A DNA stretch of 64,000 nucleotides. Source: Chionis minor. Taxonomy: Eukaryota > Chordata > Aves > Charadriiformes > Chionididae. The stretch spans positions 129,912 through 193,911 of the forward strand of contig VZSF01006845.1 of assembly GCA_013398295.1 (NCBI GenBank), given 5' to 3'. Position numbers and translations under genes: made by a program. Below the pieces are notes generated by a model. The model made no database searches, was not told the DNA's origin, and saw only the letters and a list, made by a program, of their open reading frames with translations. Shown here one piece after another: positions 53,801 to 62,004 of this stretch. The stretch's first letter is position 1; every line of letters begins with the position of its first letter.

Positions 53801-56800
53801 AAGAAGAGAGAAGAGGCACAAGCCAGTCCCATGCCAACCAAGATACAGTTCACGCAAAAGCGGGCACATGAAAAGGAATCACGCATATTATTTCTGGAAT
53901 GACTTTTCAAATTAGCTCATGCAGCAGATCAAAAATGGAGAGCATATTTGTTTAGGGAAGATTAACTTAAATCAGTGGAAAATCTATAAAACCTCCGCAG
54001 CCATAAACCAAGGGTTTCCAATTACGCTGTCTGGTGGTCCTCAAACCTGAGTTCAGCTGGCTTCTGTGGGACCTAGCAGTATCCCCCATTTCAGCATAAG
54101 CAAAGTAGATACTTCTCCGAGGTATGAAAAAGCAGGATTTGTTTGGGAATGTTTGCTTTAAAAGAAAATCCAGACAATGTGCATTTATTCCAACTCATTC
54201 ACCTCTGAGTGACCTTTCGTGCACAGCATAACTCCTATCTTAATGCACCTTTACTGATGAACTTTAAAGCATTATAAAATTACACTTACTGGAGATGGAA
54301 TGAAGGCTTCATGGTACTTCTTAGGATTTATTCTCAAGGGTCCCTTAAAAAAAAAGAGAAGGAGGAGAGAGATTATGCCTGAATCTTATTAATTTTATAT
54401 AACATCAGTTAAATTAGAGAGCTGTGGGTAATATATCTAGTGTGAAACATGAGAGATACATCTAAATTTCCATTATACATTTCAAGTCTTGACAACTTAG
54501 CATCCGAGCAATTTCAAGCCAAGAGGCAGTTTCATGATAGGCTTAAGCTGATCTACTGCAGTCTGTCATCGAAGAGATGTTGAATCATTAGTTGTTGCTG
54601 CTACTGGGTGAACTGAGGATCCAAGCCCTCCTGTTCCCTTCACACGTTTTCTGCTGAGCATCCACCAACTTCATTAACAAACAGACAATAGAAATGCTTC
54701 AATTTGTTTTGCTCTGTTTTGGAAAAGGAGAGTGTTGGGTTTGCTTATTTTGGAGGACAGGAGGAAAGAGGAAAAGCTGACCTGCTGAGCTTGCATAGCA
54801 GCAGATATCAGCCTTAGGGGGCTTTGGCTGCTTAGGCTGTTCCTGCAAACAGACAGTGGCTGCTTAGGCTGTTCCTGCAAACAGACAGTAGCAGTAACTC
54901 TGTGATAAAGAACATTTCCAATGAAGAATCAAAAGGATTTTCCAAAAACAAACATTTAAAGTCTACAGGATTAAATTGTTTAAACATGTTTAAAGTCAAA
55001 CCATCTTAAAGGCGTTTGAAACTCCATGGTCTACCTACTTCTGCTTTGTTATCTGCCAACTCAAAGCTCAAGTCACCTGCAACAAATTCGTGTCACCCCT
55101 CCAAAGTAAACCAACCAGTTTTGCTGCCTTTGCTCAGGTCCATCCAAGAGAAAGGGAGAGCCAACCAAGGAGTTACACAGGCTCCGCAACAGGTTTCCAT
55201 CCCAAGAGGGCCCTGGGAATTGTGATTCAGGCGGCCGCAGTTAAAACTGACAGCATTTGATTCTTACAGAAATATAACTAGGTATCTGCCTTCAGACAGG
55301 CTTCTGCTTTGGGCTGAAACTTTAAAACTTTCTCCACTTGTATATTTGAAAGAACATTGGCCAATTTGTTACATGAACAGATTCCATCTGTTTGCACTTC
55401 TGTGTTAAGCAATCACAGGAACCTCTCACAGGAATTGCTTCCTTAAAAATTTACTGCGGCATATAATTTTTTTATGTATTCTGGGAAACACTTAGACGAT
55501 AGGAAAATAAAGCTGATTACATGTGAAAGTTTTGCTGCCTTGAAGAAGAATTTGCAGATTTATGAAGGTTTTCCATTGTTTTTATTTGCTTAAGCTTGGA
55601 AATACCAGCACCATATATCCTATATTCTTTACGCATTATTTGAATACTTTGCTGCGATGTCTTATTTTGTGGCTTATGTAACTAGTATTAACGAGCACAC
55701 TAGCCACATGGCAGGCACAACCCAGAACAACGGCACGAAAACAAAGACAACCCACTGGGAGCAACCCTGGGGATACTTTATGCTTAGGCAAAGTGAGAGC
55801 TAACTCGCTGTCATCAGCCTCTATTAGCACTGGTACCCACTGATGGAAAACATTCAATGGTCTTTTCCCCCCCCTTATTTCCCAGAATCAGCCATCAAAA
55901 AAAAAACAAAAAACAAAAAAAACCCAAAAAAACACGCTGCTAGTAAAGGAAGCTGCTATGGAGAGAAAGGAAAAAATGAAAAGGGATGGTCACTCTGCTT
56001 GACAACAAGTCAAATAATTCCCATACCAGCATCTACCCACCAGCACAAAGCAGATGAGGGGATATCCTGTGTTACTCCGCAGAACCCCCTTGAATAGTTT
56101 GGGACAGCTGTCAATCAGCCAGGTGCAAATGCCCAGTACACGCGTGAAAAATCAGGTTTTGTGTCCGTGGCCCAGAAGGCGCCAGAGCGGCTACGTGCAC
56201 ATGGATGCCCAGCTCAGGCAAACACAGAAGAGCGGAATGTTACCATGTTTACCGTGCAGCGGGTTTCTCTACATTTTATATGCACTACCTAATTATGATC
56301 AGCATTAGAATTCTTACGTCAAGTAGCATTAAAATACTTCAGCTCTTTCCTTCAAGCAAGGAACTCCCAAAATTTATCTTAGAAAGCAGATGGGCCCTGT
56401 TATCTGTGCCTATGAAAATCCTGTTTACAATGTTGTACATTTCACGCTGTGATATCATATCTGGAACCAGTCACTCTCCCCATCTGCAATGAACAACTGT
56501 TCTCATATGTGTATTAGGGGGTGAGGATCTGGCTCCAGAGTCTCATGATGTCACACTAATGTTGTATTATTTTACAATAGCTTGCAAATAATAGCTGCTA
56601 TATTTATCAGTGTTTTTATGTCAGTAGGGCCTTTGTTTTGAAAGGGAAGAGAAAGGTTTGCAGGAAGGTTTCTAAAACACTTTCTGATGATTCAAGTCAG
56701 CTTCACACATACTTGCCAAAAAAGTTTCTAACCTTATTGAGCTTCCCCAGCAAGACACAAAAAGGTCATGATTTCTCAAGTTGCTCTGCTAGAACCAGGG

Positions 56801-59800
56801 CAGGCAACACTCAGACTAAACTTCAAGCATCTCATATCACACAGTTCATAACAGATATCGTAACACACATGCCTAGATTGGCATGAAGAGAACACCAAAA
56901 CATGTCTGGGTTCAGGCATCTGCTTGCTACCAAGGCCACCTTTGGAAAAAAAAAAAAAAAATCCATGAAATCAGGGAAACCCCAGCCTTCATTCCCACAG
57001 AAGAACAGCTTTCTAAGGAAAAACACCCCCTTAGCTGCAAAGCAGGCTCTGCACCTCTGTATGCTGTGCAGTCTCGCTCCGCCTGACCCCAGCAGCCCTG
57101 CAGGGAGGGTCTGGGAGATGCTGGAGGCGTGGAGCAGACATGAGTTTCTGGCTGGTACTTCACAGGATGATGATGGTCCTTTGGGTCAATGTTCCTTAAT
57201 ACGTAACCTGACTTCATCTGTTGTGTATAGCCAACACCATCTGCTTACGTAACCACGCTGAAGTTATTCAATCTTGTTTGCCTTCAGACCAGCCGATGTG
57301 ATTCCAGCCAACCTGATACGCTTGGTGTTTGCTCACTGCAGACAGTTTTACGGGCGGGGAAGTGAGAAGTCTACGCACTCTTAAGCGCCTGAGCTCAGAT
57401 GCCCTTTCTTGTGGAAGGACACTTCCGCACACGTCGCATGATTAAATGAACCCAGGAATCCCGCAGGGCACACTTTTCCATGCTACTTATCGAAAACTGA
57501 GTTATGTCAGAAACAGTACCAGAAGCCATTAAGGCTAACGTTACTGACGTAGCCTTAAAGATAACACTTTCGTTCTTCTTGATCTAGGAATTAAACTTCA
57601 TGGCTTGTGTTTTATCTGAGCAATCTCCACGTCTGTGAGTAGTTTCCGAAGGCTGGGCTTTCAGGAGCATTTACTTGCATAGCTTCATTGCCAGGGTCCA
57701 ACAACATCCTCAGAGTTTTTGGTAGGGTCTTTCCTCTCTAACAGATCTCTCACATTCTCACGCAAATATATGCAGATCCAGAGTTACCAGGAAGCTCCAG
57801 GGGACGCCCCTGCTCTGTCATGCTTCTGTCTGGCTATCACTGAAGTTTGCTCAGGACCATCAGATTCACACCAATAGGTTTGTTCTCCTCTTCCACAGGC
57901 TCTTGTGGTATATTTTTGCCAGTTACTATGCCAGATCAATCCCCTGCTTTTGAGGATTAACACAACAGGTATTTGTTCACTGTCTCTTGTCCTTGTACAG
58001 AGCAGTGCTGAATATTTGTCCGTTCACTATAGCTGCTTTCAGGATCTCACCTATCCTGTTGGAGACCACGATGATGTATGATCTTGATGAGATCATAAGG
58101 ATGAATGAGCTGAACAAGAGAGATACTGAGCTGGGGTGCCCATGATCTGACACTCAGCCCTAAATGATTAAAACCAGCTTCTACAGCCTCAACCATTTCC
58201 CTGTTATGTGTACTGGATAAAAGAAAACCAGATGCAGCCTAAGAAAGCACGTATGACTCTTCCAGTTACGCAGCACATGACCTGGAGTAGACACTATGCA
58301 TTTACAAGAATTAGGGATGCTTTTGCCAGAGAGCATGCAATCACAGGTCCTCTGGGACTCATCATTTCAATGGGATTCTAAGGTAGTAGTCATGCTTTGA
58401 TGTGCCTTATCTGCACCTGCACTCGACCTTGTAGGCAGTCTACACATGCTGCACTTAATGGTTCAGACTGCGTTACCAAAAACAGGTGCCAAAACCACTC
58501 CTGAAGGTAAGGCGGAAGCTTTAGTTGCTGCCATATGTCATTACCGCCATGGGGAGAAGTCACAACTCGAGGCTCCCATTTCTTCCCTCATCATTTGCTT
58601 CCCAGTGTGGATGTCCATGACAGTCTACAAAAAGGCCCTGGCCTAAGGTCTGGGCAGCCCAGTGAACCAGTCTGATCATCAGCAGGGATATGCCGCATAG
58701 TCATTTTTCTGAAAGCTAAGAGCTGATCAGACTGGTCTTCAGGGGGGAAACAGGCAATCTTATATGTGGAATCCTCATCACACCTCCAGAAATTATGCCA
58801 TTATATTATTATACAAGAATTGCTATACAATTGTAACAAGAAATCAGACAAAAAACAAGATGATGTCTCACAATACATTGCAGCTTCAATATATTGATGA
58901 AAGTAAGTGTACCAACCTCACCAGCATTACACCACTAATTAAACAGCAATGCACCAGTGTGTGTTGGAGTAAACGATGCCTCAGCATGAGTGTCCACTGT
59001 GCCCTCACTGACTTCCACCTGCCTTTTTTCCCCAACCAGTGTGATCTCACTGGGACGTGGGGTGTGTCCTGAAGAACATAACATCATGCTGAGGACCATA
59101 TTACAAGAGTGGTTCTATGACACCGTCCTCTTCTACCCCTCAGCAAACCTCAGCCCTGCCTGCCTTTATTGCAAAACTCCTTCGGAGATCCAGCTGCCCC
59201 CACAAATGGCAGGTCCACCCCCACATTTGGCTAGATATTCAGAGAAGAATTGCTGCCTAATTAAGGCTGCAGTTTTGCCACTCCAAACGGAAGCATAAAG
59301 TCCGACCTTTGGTCTTTAGAATCTGTAAAATGAGAACATGCTTATTGCTAGCTGTTCAAGGCAAATAACCTTACACACACAAAAACGTGTGTATCTTGAT
59401 GAGCTCTTCAGCTCCATCTACTATCTGTGCCTTACTTCAGTAAACCTGACACTCTCATCGGTGGCTGGGTCAGCCCTATGAACTTAGGGGAGGGCAAAGA
59501 AAATCATGCAAGTAAATCAAGGAACCAGCACCACTACTTGGCCATTCGATATTAATTTTACCAGCTGCATCGTAGTTTATAACACTTTACTGCAATGCCC
59601 TGCTAGGCACAGCCCTATGAGACCCCAGGGATCACAGCATTACTGACATCATCACTCTCCCTTTTTTTTATGGGAGGTAGACTTCCGGGAAGAGTTGATA
59701 GACTGCAAAAAGAAGAGCAGATCTGGAAGCTGAAGCATCTGCACCTCATTGCTGAGAACTAATGAACATCCTTCCAAGAATTTCAGCAAGAAGCATCTTG

Positions 59801-60683
59801 CTAAGAGGACTCATTTTTCCTTACACTGGCAAAGACAGAGGCTGCCAGCACCTGCTGCTTGTTGAGCATCATTTGTAAAACTAAGTGCCTTCATGATAAT
59901 GACTCTCATGGCTAGCAGACCGTCCAATCAGAACTCTGCAATTCATCATGACTGTGGATCAGGAATTTTACAGAACAGACAATCAAACCAAGACCTATAC
60001 TTCATCTAACTTAGAAGGTTTCATTCCACTTCTATAATCTCCTGAGAAAGGGAAAAAATCTTCCTCTAACATGTATAAATGGTACATCAATCCCCTGTCA
60101 TGCAACCAGCTGACACCAATTTCCAACAAATGCCTGTGATTTCCACAGACTTATCACAAGAGCATGAATGTTCTATGTTCCAGGCACCTGAATTAGCTCT
60201 CCCCTTTTCAGTCCTGCTGAAACATCTTCTTTTGACATGTAGGCTTCAAATATACTCTTCTTCCTCCCTCGAGTGGGTTTATTTCGATTCTTTCTGTCAC
60301 CCGATGTTGTGACAGCAGCATAGGATCCTCCTGCAAACAAAAATTCGTAAGTGTTATCCTGCCCACAAAACCTGTCTATGTATCTTAACAGCAGCTGTAC
60401 AGAGGCTTTGTATTCAAAGCTGAACTTCTGAGAACAGTTTGCCTAGAAATACTGGCACTTGACTTCACAGCACCAAAAAGTCTGGAATAATCATATTTTA
60501 CAAATAATCGACAGTCATTTACAGCTCATTTTAGAGTTACGAGCATTCACCCCAGCCCATCCTTTAATAGTGCTGAGCACATGCTTCAAGGCAGCTTATT
60601 CCTGAAGCGTGTACGCACTCTGCTTTAATACCTCTGGGAGTTCCCAGTTGTCTAGGATTTATTCTGCTGTCTGAATTGTTCAT
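5578..60683 (-). CDS. DIS3L2: DIS3L2 gene, 5' half: seven spliced coding exons, incomplete at the 3' end
   Basis: This is the overall gene model. DIS3L2 is a cytoplasmic 3'-5' exoribonuclease of the RNase II/R family. It works without the exosome and degrades RNAs tailed with oligo(U) by TUT4/TUT7, including pre-let-7. Unlike DIS3 and DIS3L it lacks a PIN domain. Coding segments, in transcription order, are 60683-60632, 60330-60188, 54343-54290, 50106-50005, 19827-19593, 7120-7014 and 5825-5578. Every internal boundary has acceptor AG and donor GT, and the phases (1, 0, 0, 0, 1, 0, 2 at the exon ends) join without a break. The joined frame gives 313 complete residues with no internal stop. 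Blocks such as [31 protein letters not shown] and [14 protein letters not shown] match vertebrate DIS3L2 as I know it. The RNB and S1 domains are missing only because the window ends. The identification is firm; exon 6 is the least certain exon. Confidence 0.95.
5826..7013 (-). other. DIS3L2: DIS3L2 intron 6, about 1.2 kb
   Basis: This intron lies between the linker exon and the CSD2 exon. Most of its middle (about 6537-6760) looks like an old interspersed repeat. No further exon was found. The acceptor for exon 7 has a good pyrimidine tract (tttgcctcttccag). Confidence 0.8.
6537..6760 (+). repeat. Possible ancient sauropsid interspersed repeat
   Basis: The stretch begins ggaattgccacgctggatga with gaccagagggcagcccagcc after it. 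This resembles a dispersed repeat of reptiles and birds that reads gccatgctgggtcagaccaa followed by ggtccatctagcccag. A second block, cattcagagattgactcaaa, may match its later part. The copy is degraded and the family name is uncertain. Confidence 0.35.
7014..7120 (-). CDS. DIS3L2: DIS3L2 coding exon 6 (variable linker before CSD2)
   Basis: The exon is 107 bases long: two bases complete codon 196 (Val) and 35 codons follow (residues 197-231). The first two thirds have only weak similarity to human DIS3L2 (QEDGPKVND aligned to a REDGDAPVTKD segment). The end, EKFLQRTAK, matches human EKSLQRSAK and sits directly before the VVYILEKK of the next exon, as in human. The acceptor is gtttgctgcag|TGAAGG and the donor is GCCAAG|gtaact. 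The phases fit exactly: phase 1 from exon 5, phase 0 into exon 7. Those three facts support the exon even though its sequence drifts. The upstream acceptor could be misplaced by a few codons if another AG is used. Confidence 0.85.
7311..7322 (-). other. Candidate 12-bp micro-exon of DIS3L2
   Basis: On the minus strand the sequence reads cttgttggttttcag|CAGATCTGCATG|gtaagtg. The donor matches the consensus fully and the acceptor has a T-rich tract. Twelve bases keep the frame. Joined between exons 5 and 6 they would read Ala-Asp-Leu-His and then Val, with no stop. The site lies about 190 bp upstream of exon 6. No homologous residues are known to me in human DIS3L2, so this could equally be a decoy splice pair. 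Confidence 0.2.
8215..8455. other. Small GC- and CpG-rich patch in intron 5
   Basis: About 18 CpG dinucleotides occur in roughly 240 bp (counted by eye), in a region otherwise poor in CpG. The densest part reads ggggcgccgggggctggcgc. Both strands stay open over it, which follows from the low stop-codon chance in GC-rich DNA. It may be a small CpG island or an alternative promoter, or simply a GC-rich remnant. No TATA box or first exon was identified. Confidence 0.5.
13289..13300 (+). repeat. Short GT repeat
   Basis: Six GT units lie in intron 5. The array is short for a microsatellite and has no visible role. Confidence 0.7.
15212..15370 (+). repeat. Diverged direct repeat, copy 1
   Basis: This segment shares about 150 bp with 16023-16174 in the same orientation. 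Shared blocks include gaagagtt, gagcaaact, gtttgac, ggcatagtgacac, aacttttattt, tatcctt and cttttatgagcaca, in the same order and with small indels. By eye roughly three quarters of the bases agree. It lies inside intron 5 and encodes nothing recognisable. It may be a local duplication or two copies of an unnamed dispersed repeat. Confidence 0.8.
16023..16174 (+). repeat. Diverged direct repeat, copy 2
   Basis: This is the partner of 15212-15370, about 810 bp away. It reads aagaagagttcagaaaagca at its start and cacttttatgagcacaataa toward its end. The sequence between the copies and the flanks immediately outside them are not alike, so the duplicated unit is only about 0.15 kb. Confidence 0.8.
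16986..17047 (+). repeat. TA/CA/TG-type microsatellite
   Basis: Short alternating purine-pyrimidine units (tatatatatacatacac, atatgtatgcatatacatac) fill this stretch of intron 5. Parts are self-complementary. It is an impure simple repeat and likely length-polymorphic. Confidence 0.8.
19593..19827 (-). CDS. DIS3L2: DIS3L2 coding exon 5 (acidic linker)
   Basis: The exon is 235 bases long: 78 codons (residues 118-195) plus the first base of codon 196. It opens [18 protein letters not shown] and continues to the block [18 protein letters not shown]. Both blocks align well with human DIS3L2, while the stretches between them differ, as expected for a disordered segment. The composition is strongly acidic (many D and E). 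It corresponds to the acidic insertion between the CSD1 core and CSD2. The acceptor is ctccttcag|GTAATA and the donor is GAAAATG|gtgagt, which leaves phase 1. The role of the acidic insert is not settled in what I know of the family; its poor conservation suggests a flexible linker. Confidence 0.96.
22340..22430 (-). mobile_element. Ancient CR1-like fragment, minus orientation
   Basis: The plus strand reads agatcatttaggctgacctc, then atacataacagagcagggaa, then tttcacccaagatttcttac. This parallels old amniote CR1 termini that read gatcatctagtctgacctcc followed by a tataacacagg and an acttcaccca block. The terminal repeat is not preserved. The copy is short and strongly diverged, so the family assignment is moderate. 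Confidence 0.5.
24258..24340 (+). repeat. A/C-rich low-complexity tract
   Basis: A runs alternate with CCCC or CCC groups (aaaaccccaaaaaaaaccca and similar) over about 80 bp in intron 4, about 260 bp before the ancient CR1 piece at 24602. The tract has almost no G or T. Confidence 0.8.
24602..25002 (+). mobile_element. Ancient CR1 LINE fragment (region between reverse transcriptase and 3' end)
   Basis: Several blocks match old CR1 copies in order: aaactcgtggatgacaaaga, then ggaaatcgctgactctgaaa, then tataaacagaaaagcaatct with a later caccggtgagag, and near the end atgcctcataatgagtaatc. Divergence is high, with many small deletions. Similarity may continue weakly to about 25240 (agaagctgaagacagattc, gggaaataaggtg). 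The orientation is plus, opposite to the gene. I see no intact reading frame. Confidence 0.55.
25945..26087 (-). mobile_element. CR1 LINE, 3' end fragment, minus orientation
   Basis: The plus strand reads acagaatggtttaggttgga, then agagaccttaaagatcatct, then cctgccatgggcagggacac and cctggccttgaacgcttcca. That is the reverse complement of the 3' end of the chicken-type CR1 retrotransposon, with few changes. Like most CR1 copies it is cut short at its 5' end, here after about 140 bp. It encodes no protein. It is the youngest-looking repeat in the window and the best single indicator that the host is a bird. Confidence 0.92.
26146..26203 (+). repeat. Pyrimidine/poly-T tract with one unresolved base
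   Basis: A ctttcttttcttctttcttt stretch runs into an almost pure T run from 26170 to 26203. Position 26185 is N. On the minus strand this is a poly-A/purine tract. It lies about 60 bp beyond the 5'-truncated end of the CR1 piece at 25945-26087. The N probably reflects an uncertain homopolymer length or a base-call conflict. Confidence 0.9.
28619..28635 (+). repeat. T17 homopolymer
   Basis: This is a plain T run in intron 4, following a T-rich stretch with ttttttttgg. No element body is recognised around it. Confidence 0.8.
31532..31542 (+). repeat. G11 run
   Basis: An uninterrupted G run in intron 4. With the nearby gtgtccc and gagaaag context there are not enough G tracts for a clear four-run quadruplex motif. 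Confidence 0.85.
39921..39930 (+). repeat. C10 run
   Basis: An uninterrupted C run in intron 4; it is G10 on the transcribed-sense minus strand. No role is visible. Confidence 0.85.
42142..42501 (+). other. Unrecognised plus-strand open frame with protein-like N-terminal half
   Basis: The frame opens from a TTG codon and has no ATG in its first 69 codons. It stays open for 119 codons. The first 60 residues look protein-like: an amphipathic, helix-prone series with segments such as [20 protein letters not shown] and [14 protein letters not shown]. The second half is richer in R, S, H and C and looks like ordinary translated intron. I do not recognise the family. It lies antisense inside intron 4 of DIS3L2. 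It could be a fragment of a retroposed gene or of a transposon protein, or chance. No poly-A tail or frame-disrupted continuation was identified. Confidence 0.25.
45890..45942 (+). mobile_element. Possible CR1 3'-end remnant
   Basis: The block gcaatagggggttggacccc followed by aaaattcctttcaggcag resembles the CR1 end (cagggggttggactagatga, then ccttccagaggtccctt). Only about 50 bp support it, so the match could be coincidental. Confidence 0.3.
50005..50106 (-). CDS. DIS3L2: DIS3L2 coding exon 4 (end of CSD1)
   Basis: The exon has 34 codons (residues 84-117). The block [18 protein letters not shown] is identical to human DIS3L2 and is the hallmark of the first cold-shock domain in the DIS3 family. 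The following [12 protein letters not shown] closes the domain with the conserved tryptophan. The acceptor is ttgactag|GATGGG and the donor is TGGAAG|gttagt. Both ends are in phase 0. The acceptor has a rather short pyrimidine tract (ctctttgactag), but the homology leaves little doubt. Confidence 0.96.
50107..54289 (-). other. DIS3L2: DIS3L2 intron 3, about 4.2 kb
   Basis: There is no coding exon in this intron that I can support. It contains a TA/CA/TG microsatellite at 51994-52037. Between about 52560 and 52860 the two strands both stay open in several frames, but none of the products looks like a known domain. Otherwise I see only AT-rich sequence with short homopolymers. Confidence 0.8.
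51994..52037 (+). repeat. TA/CA/TG-type microsatellite
   Basis: The run tatatatatatacacacact passes into tatgtatgtgtatgcataca. It has the same style as the repeat at 16986-17047 but lies in intron 3, and no flanking similarity links the two. Confidence 0.8.
54290..54343 (-). CDS. DIS3L2: DIS3L2 coding exon 3 (54 bp, CSD1 beta strand)
   Basis: This small exon has 18 codons (residues 66-83) reading [18 protein letters not shown]. The human protein has the same segment with two or three substitutions. It lies in the middle of the first cold-shock domain and carries the aromatic and basic residues expected of an OB-fold RNA-binding strand. The acceptor is ttttttaag|GGACCC and the donor is TCTCCA|gtaagt, a near-perfect consensus. 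Both ends are in phase 0, so skipping it would keep the frame but would remove a core strand of CSD1. Only its homology and splice sites reveal it; it is too short to stand out as an open frame. Confidence 0.93.
54825..54888 (+). repeat. Perfect tandem duplication of a 32-bp unit
   Basis: The unit begins tggctgcttaggctgttcct and ends gcaaacagacag. It occurs twice head to tail with no difference (54825-54856 and 54857-54888). The identity points to a recent slippage or repair event, or to a variable-number locus. It sits in intron 2, about 480 bp upstream of exon 3 in the direction of transcription, away from any splice site. Confidence 0.95.
55899..55939 (+). repeat. A/C-rich low-complexity tract
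   Basis: The sequence is mostly A with single C or CCC interruptions, similar in style to 24258-24340. It lies in intron 2. Confidence 0.75.
56946..56961 (+). repeat. A16 homopolymer
   Basis: A plain A run in intron 2. On the minus strand it forms a T tract, but there is no exon behind it. Confidence 0.85.
58667..58735 (+). repeat. Short inverted repeat
   Basis: The left arm ccagtctgatcatcagc (58667-58683) pairs with the right arm gctgatcagactgg (58722-58735). Pairing is complete over 14 bp apart from a three-base bulge, and the loop is about 38 bases. The hairpin lies in intron 2. It is shorter than a typical microRNA precursor stem and has no other supporting mark. Confidence 0.6.
60188..60330 (-). 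CDS. DIS3L2: DIS3L2 coding exon 2 (basic linker and start of CSD1)
   Basis: The exon is 143 bases long: two bases complete codon 18 and 47 codons follow (residues 19-65). The first half is basic and low in complexity ([16 protein letters not shown]), like the lysine/arginine-rich linker before CSD1 in other DIS3L2 proteins. The second half, [19 protein letters not shown], is nearly identical to the human segment that opens the first cold-shock domain. The acceptor is tttgcag|GAGGATCC and the donor is ATTCAG|gtgcct, so the exon ends in phase 0 after Gln65. The function is inferred from the family: this region helps form the RNA entry surface of the cold-shock pair. Confidence 0.95.
60331..60631 (-). 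other. DIS3L2: DIS3L2 intron 1, 301 bp
   Basis: This very short intron separates the start-codon exon from coding exon 2. The donor is AGAG|gtatt and the acceptor is ttgtttgcag|GAGG. I see no repeat or additional exon in it. It is tiny beside the 4-30 kb introns of the rest of the gene. Confidence 0.85.
60632..60683 (-). CDS. DIS3L2: DIS3L2 coding exon 1 (start codon and N-terminal tail)
   Basis: This segment encodes residues 1-17 and the first base of codon 18. It begins [17 protein letters not shown], which aligns without a gap to the start of human DIS3L2; the LGTPRG block is the clearest match. The ATG is at 60683-60681. It has an A at -3 (AAACAATGA), a usable Kozak context, and matches the position of the human start, which is why I chose it. 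The exon ends CCCAGAG|gtatt, so it closes in phase 1 and the split codon gives Gly with the next exon. This tail precedes the cold-shock domains and is expected to be flexible. The reading frame stays open upstream to the acceptor at 60790; see the 5' UTR entry. Confidence 0.9.
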
Positions 60684-60790
60684 TGTTTCTGTCTGCGATT
60701 CAGAGAGTTGCCTCTTCCTATCGAAGTTCTGGGGAGTTCTTGCAGATTCAGAGTTGTTTCTGGTCCTTGCAAACCCTCTCTTTTCTGCAC
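60684..60790 (-). other. DIS3L2: 5' UTR part of the first coding exon, behind a splice acceptor
   Basis: The exon carrying the start codon appears to begin at 60790, just after a pyrimidine-containing acceptor (tgtttgatttcag|GTGCAG). That implies at least one non-coding exon further upstream, which is usual for DIS3L2. The 107 bases before the ATG have no stop codon in the frame of the protein. They would read as 35 hydrophilic residues starting AEKRGFARTRNNSESARTPQ. I treat the stretch as untranslated because the human protein starts at the matching downstream Met. An N-terminal extension cannot be excluded without the upstream exon. Confidence 0.65.
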
Positions 60791-61996
60791 CTGAAATCAA
60801 ACACAGGTTTGAAATAACAGGGGAGGGAAGAGGAACCCCATTGCCAGCTTGTGGTCCTGGTGAAACTCATGGTCTGCAGTACTTCAGTATAAGTCACAAC
60901 TGTGAGTCATGCTCTTTATCCAAAAGAAACCATGTCTTCATTAGTTCATTTGTAATCTGTTGGCTCTTTGTGCCCCTTAATCCACCACTAACTTATTTTA
61001 GCATAAATAAAACTCTGGAAATTACGATACCAAATTTGGATACAACCCTTCCAAAATCCTGGGAAATTCATTAGGGCATATAAAATGTGAAATTGTTAAA
61101 CTATTTCCAAAGCCCCTACCCTCCACCCCATTAGGCCCCCAAGTAGTGAGAAAATATAACTTCCCTACAACTTAATTAAGTAGTTCAGGAATAAAGGAGA
61201 AAAAAAAAATCTCAACAACCCGCCCTGGAGTAATTAACTTTTGGGCTACCAGAGGCAGCATGGTGCACGACACCACAAAGAAATGCCAAGGCTCCGAATG
61301 TCCAGCCTGCTCAGAATAGGCCACGATCATACGAAAATATTCTGCAAAGACTCACCCCTTCCTTCCCTGCCATCACCTCAGCCCCTTCCCTACAGCCAGG
61401 AGAGCAAGCAGCAGCTTCCAAAGCGTATGCCAACGCTGTTCCACGGATCAGCACATTGGAATGCAACCCAGCGCCGCGCAGCTGCCCTCTTGGCCCTCCA
61501 CCTGGATACTGAACATGTCATCACAGCTTTGCCTTCCAGCCCCTCCTGGCTACGCTCCCTGGGTCCAAGCTTGTACCTGCAAGTCAGAAAACGTGCAATG
61601 CCAACTTATGTGCTATGGGGCTATCCAAGTTACAAGGCAAATTTTTTACTTATGGTATCCTTCACAAGCAAAATTGCAGATTGCTTCATAGAATTAAACT
61701 GAAGCAGTGAGATAAAAAAGTATTTTAAAAGCTGTACTTAAGAGATATTTTATAATATGGTACAATAAGAGAAAAATGCTACTTTACCAAGACACAGACA
61801 AAAAGTAACTTCCGTATATAATAGCAGGCAAATCAGCAGGAGGAGGGAGGGATCCTCGTAATCCAGGAGAGGAGACACCAAGACAGGCACGGTGACAACT
61901 CAAGGTGCCAGCTCAGGCCAGCCCGGGCACAGATTAAATGCCACAGCAGTGTTTCCAAACGGGACAGTGAAACGCAGAGGGGGCCCGTGCGTTCAG

Positions 61997-62004
61997 TGAC
62001 GTAA
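61997..62004 (+). promoter_or_regulatory. CRE/ATF-like site TGACGTAA upstream of DIS3L2
   Basis: The octamer differs by one base from the palindromic cAMP-response element. It lies about 1.3 kb upstream of the start codon, in a stretch with somewhat more CpG than its surroundings. A single octamer has little weight on its own. Confidence 0.2.

Larger units (their letters stand above)
54344..60187 (-). other. DIS3L2: DIS3L2 intron 2, about 5.8 kb
   Basis: I found no exon in this interval on either strand. It holds a perfect 32-bp tandem duplication (54825-54888), an A/C-rich stretch (55899-55939), an A16 run (56946-56961) and a short inverted repeat (58667-58735). The plus-strand open frames scattered through it have no recognisable domain and no splice-site support. 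The remainder is unremarkable AT-rich intron. Confidence 0.8.

Noticed and set aside
61241..61702. 153-codon plus-strand open frame upstream of DIS3L2
   Set aside because: The translation shows no known motif and is on the strand opposite to the gene. The length is within chance expectation.
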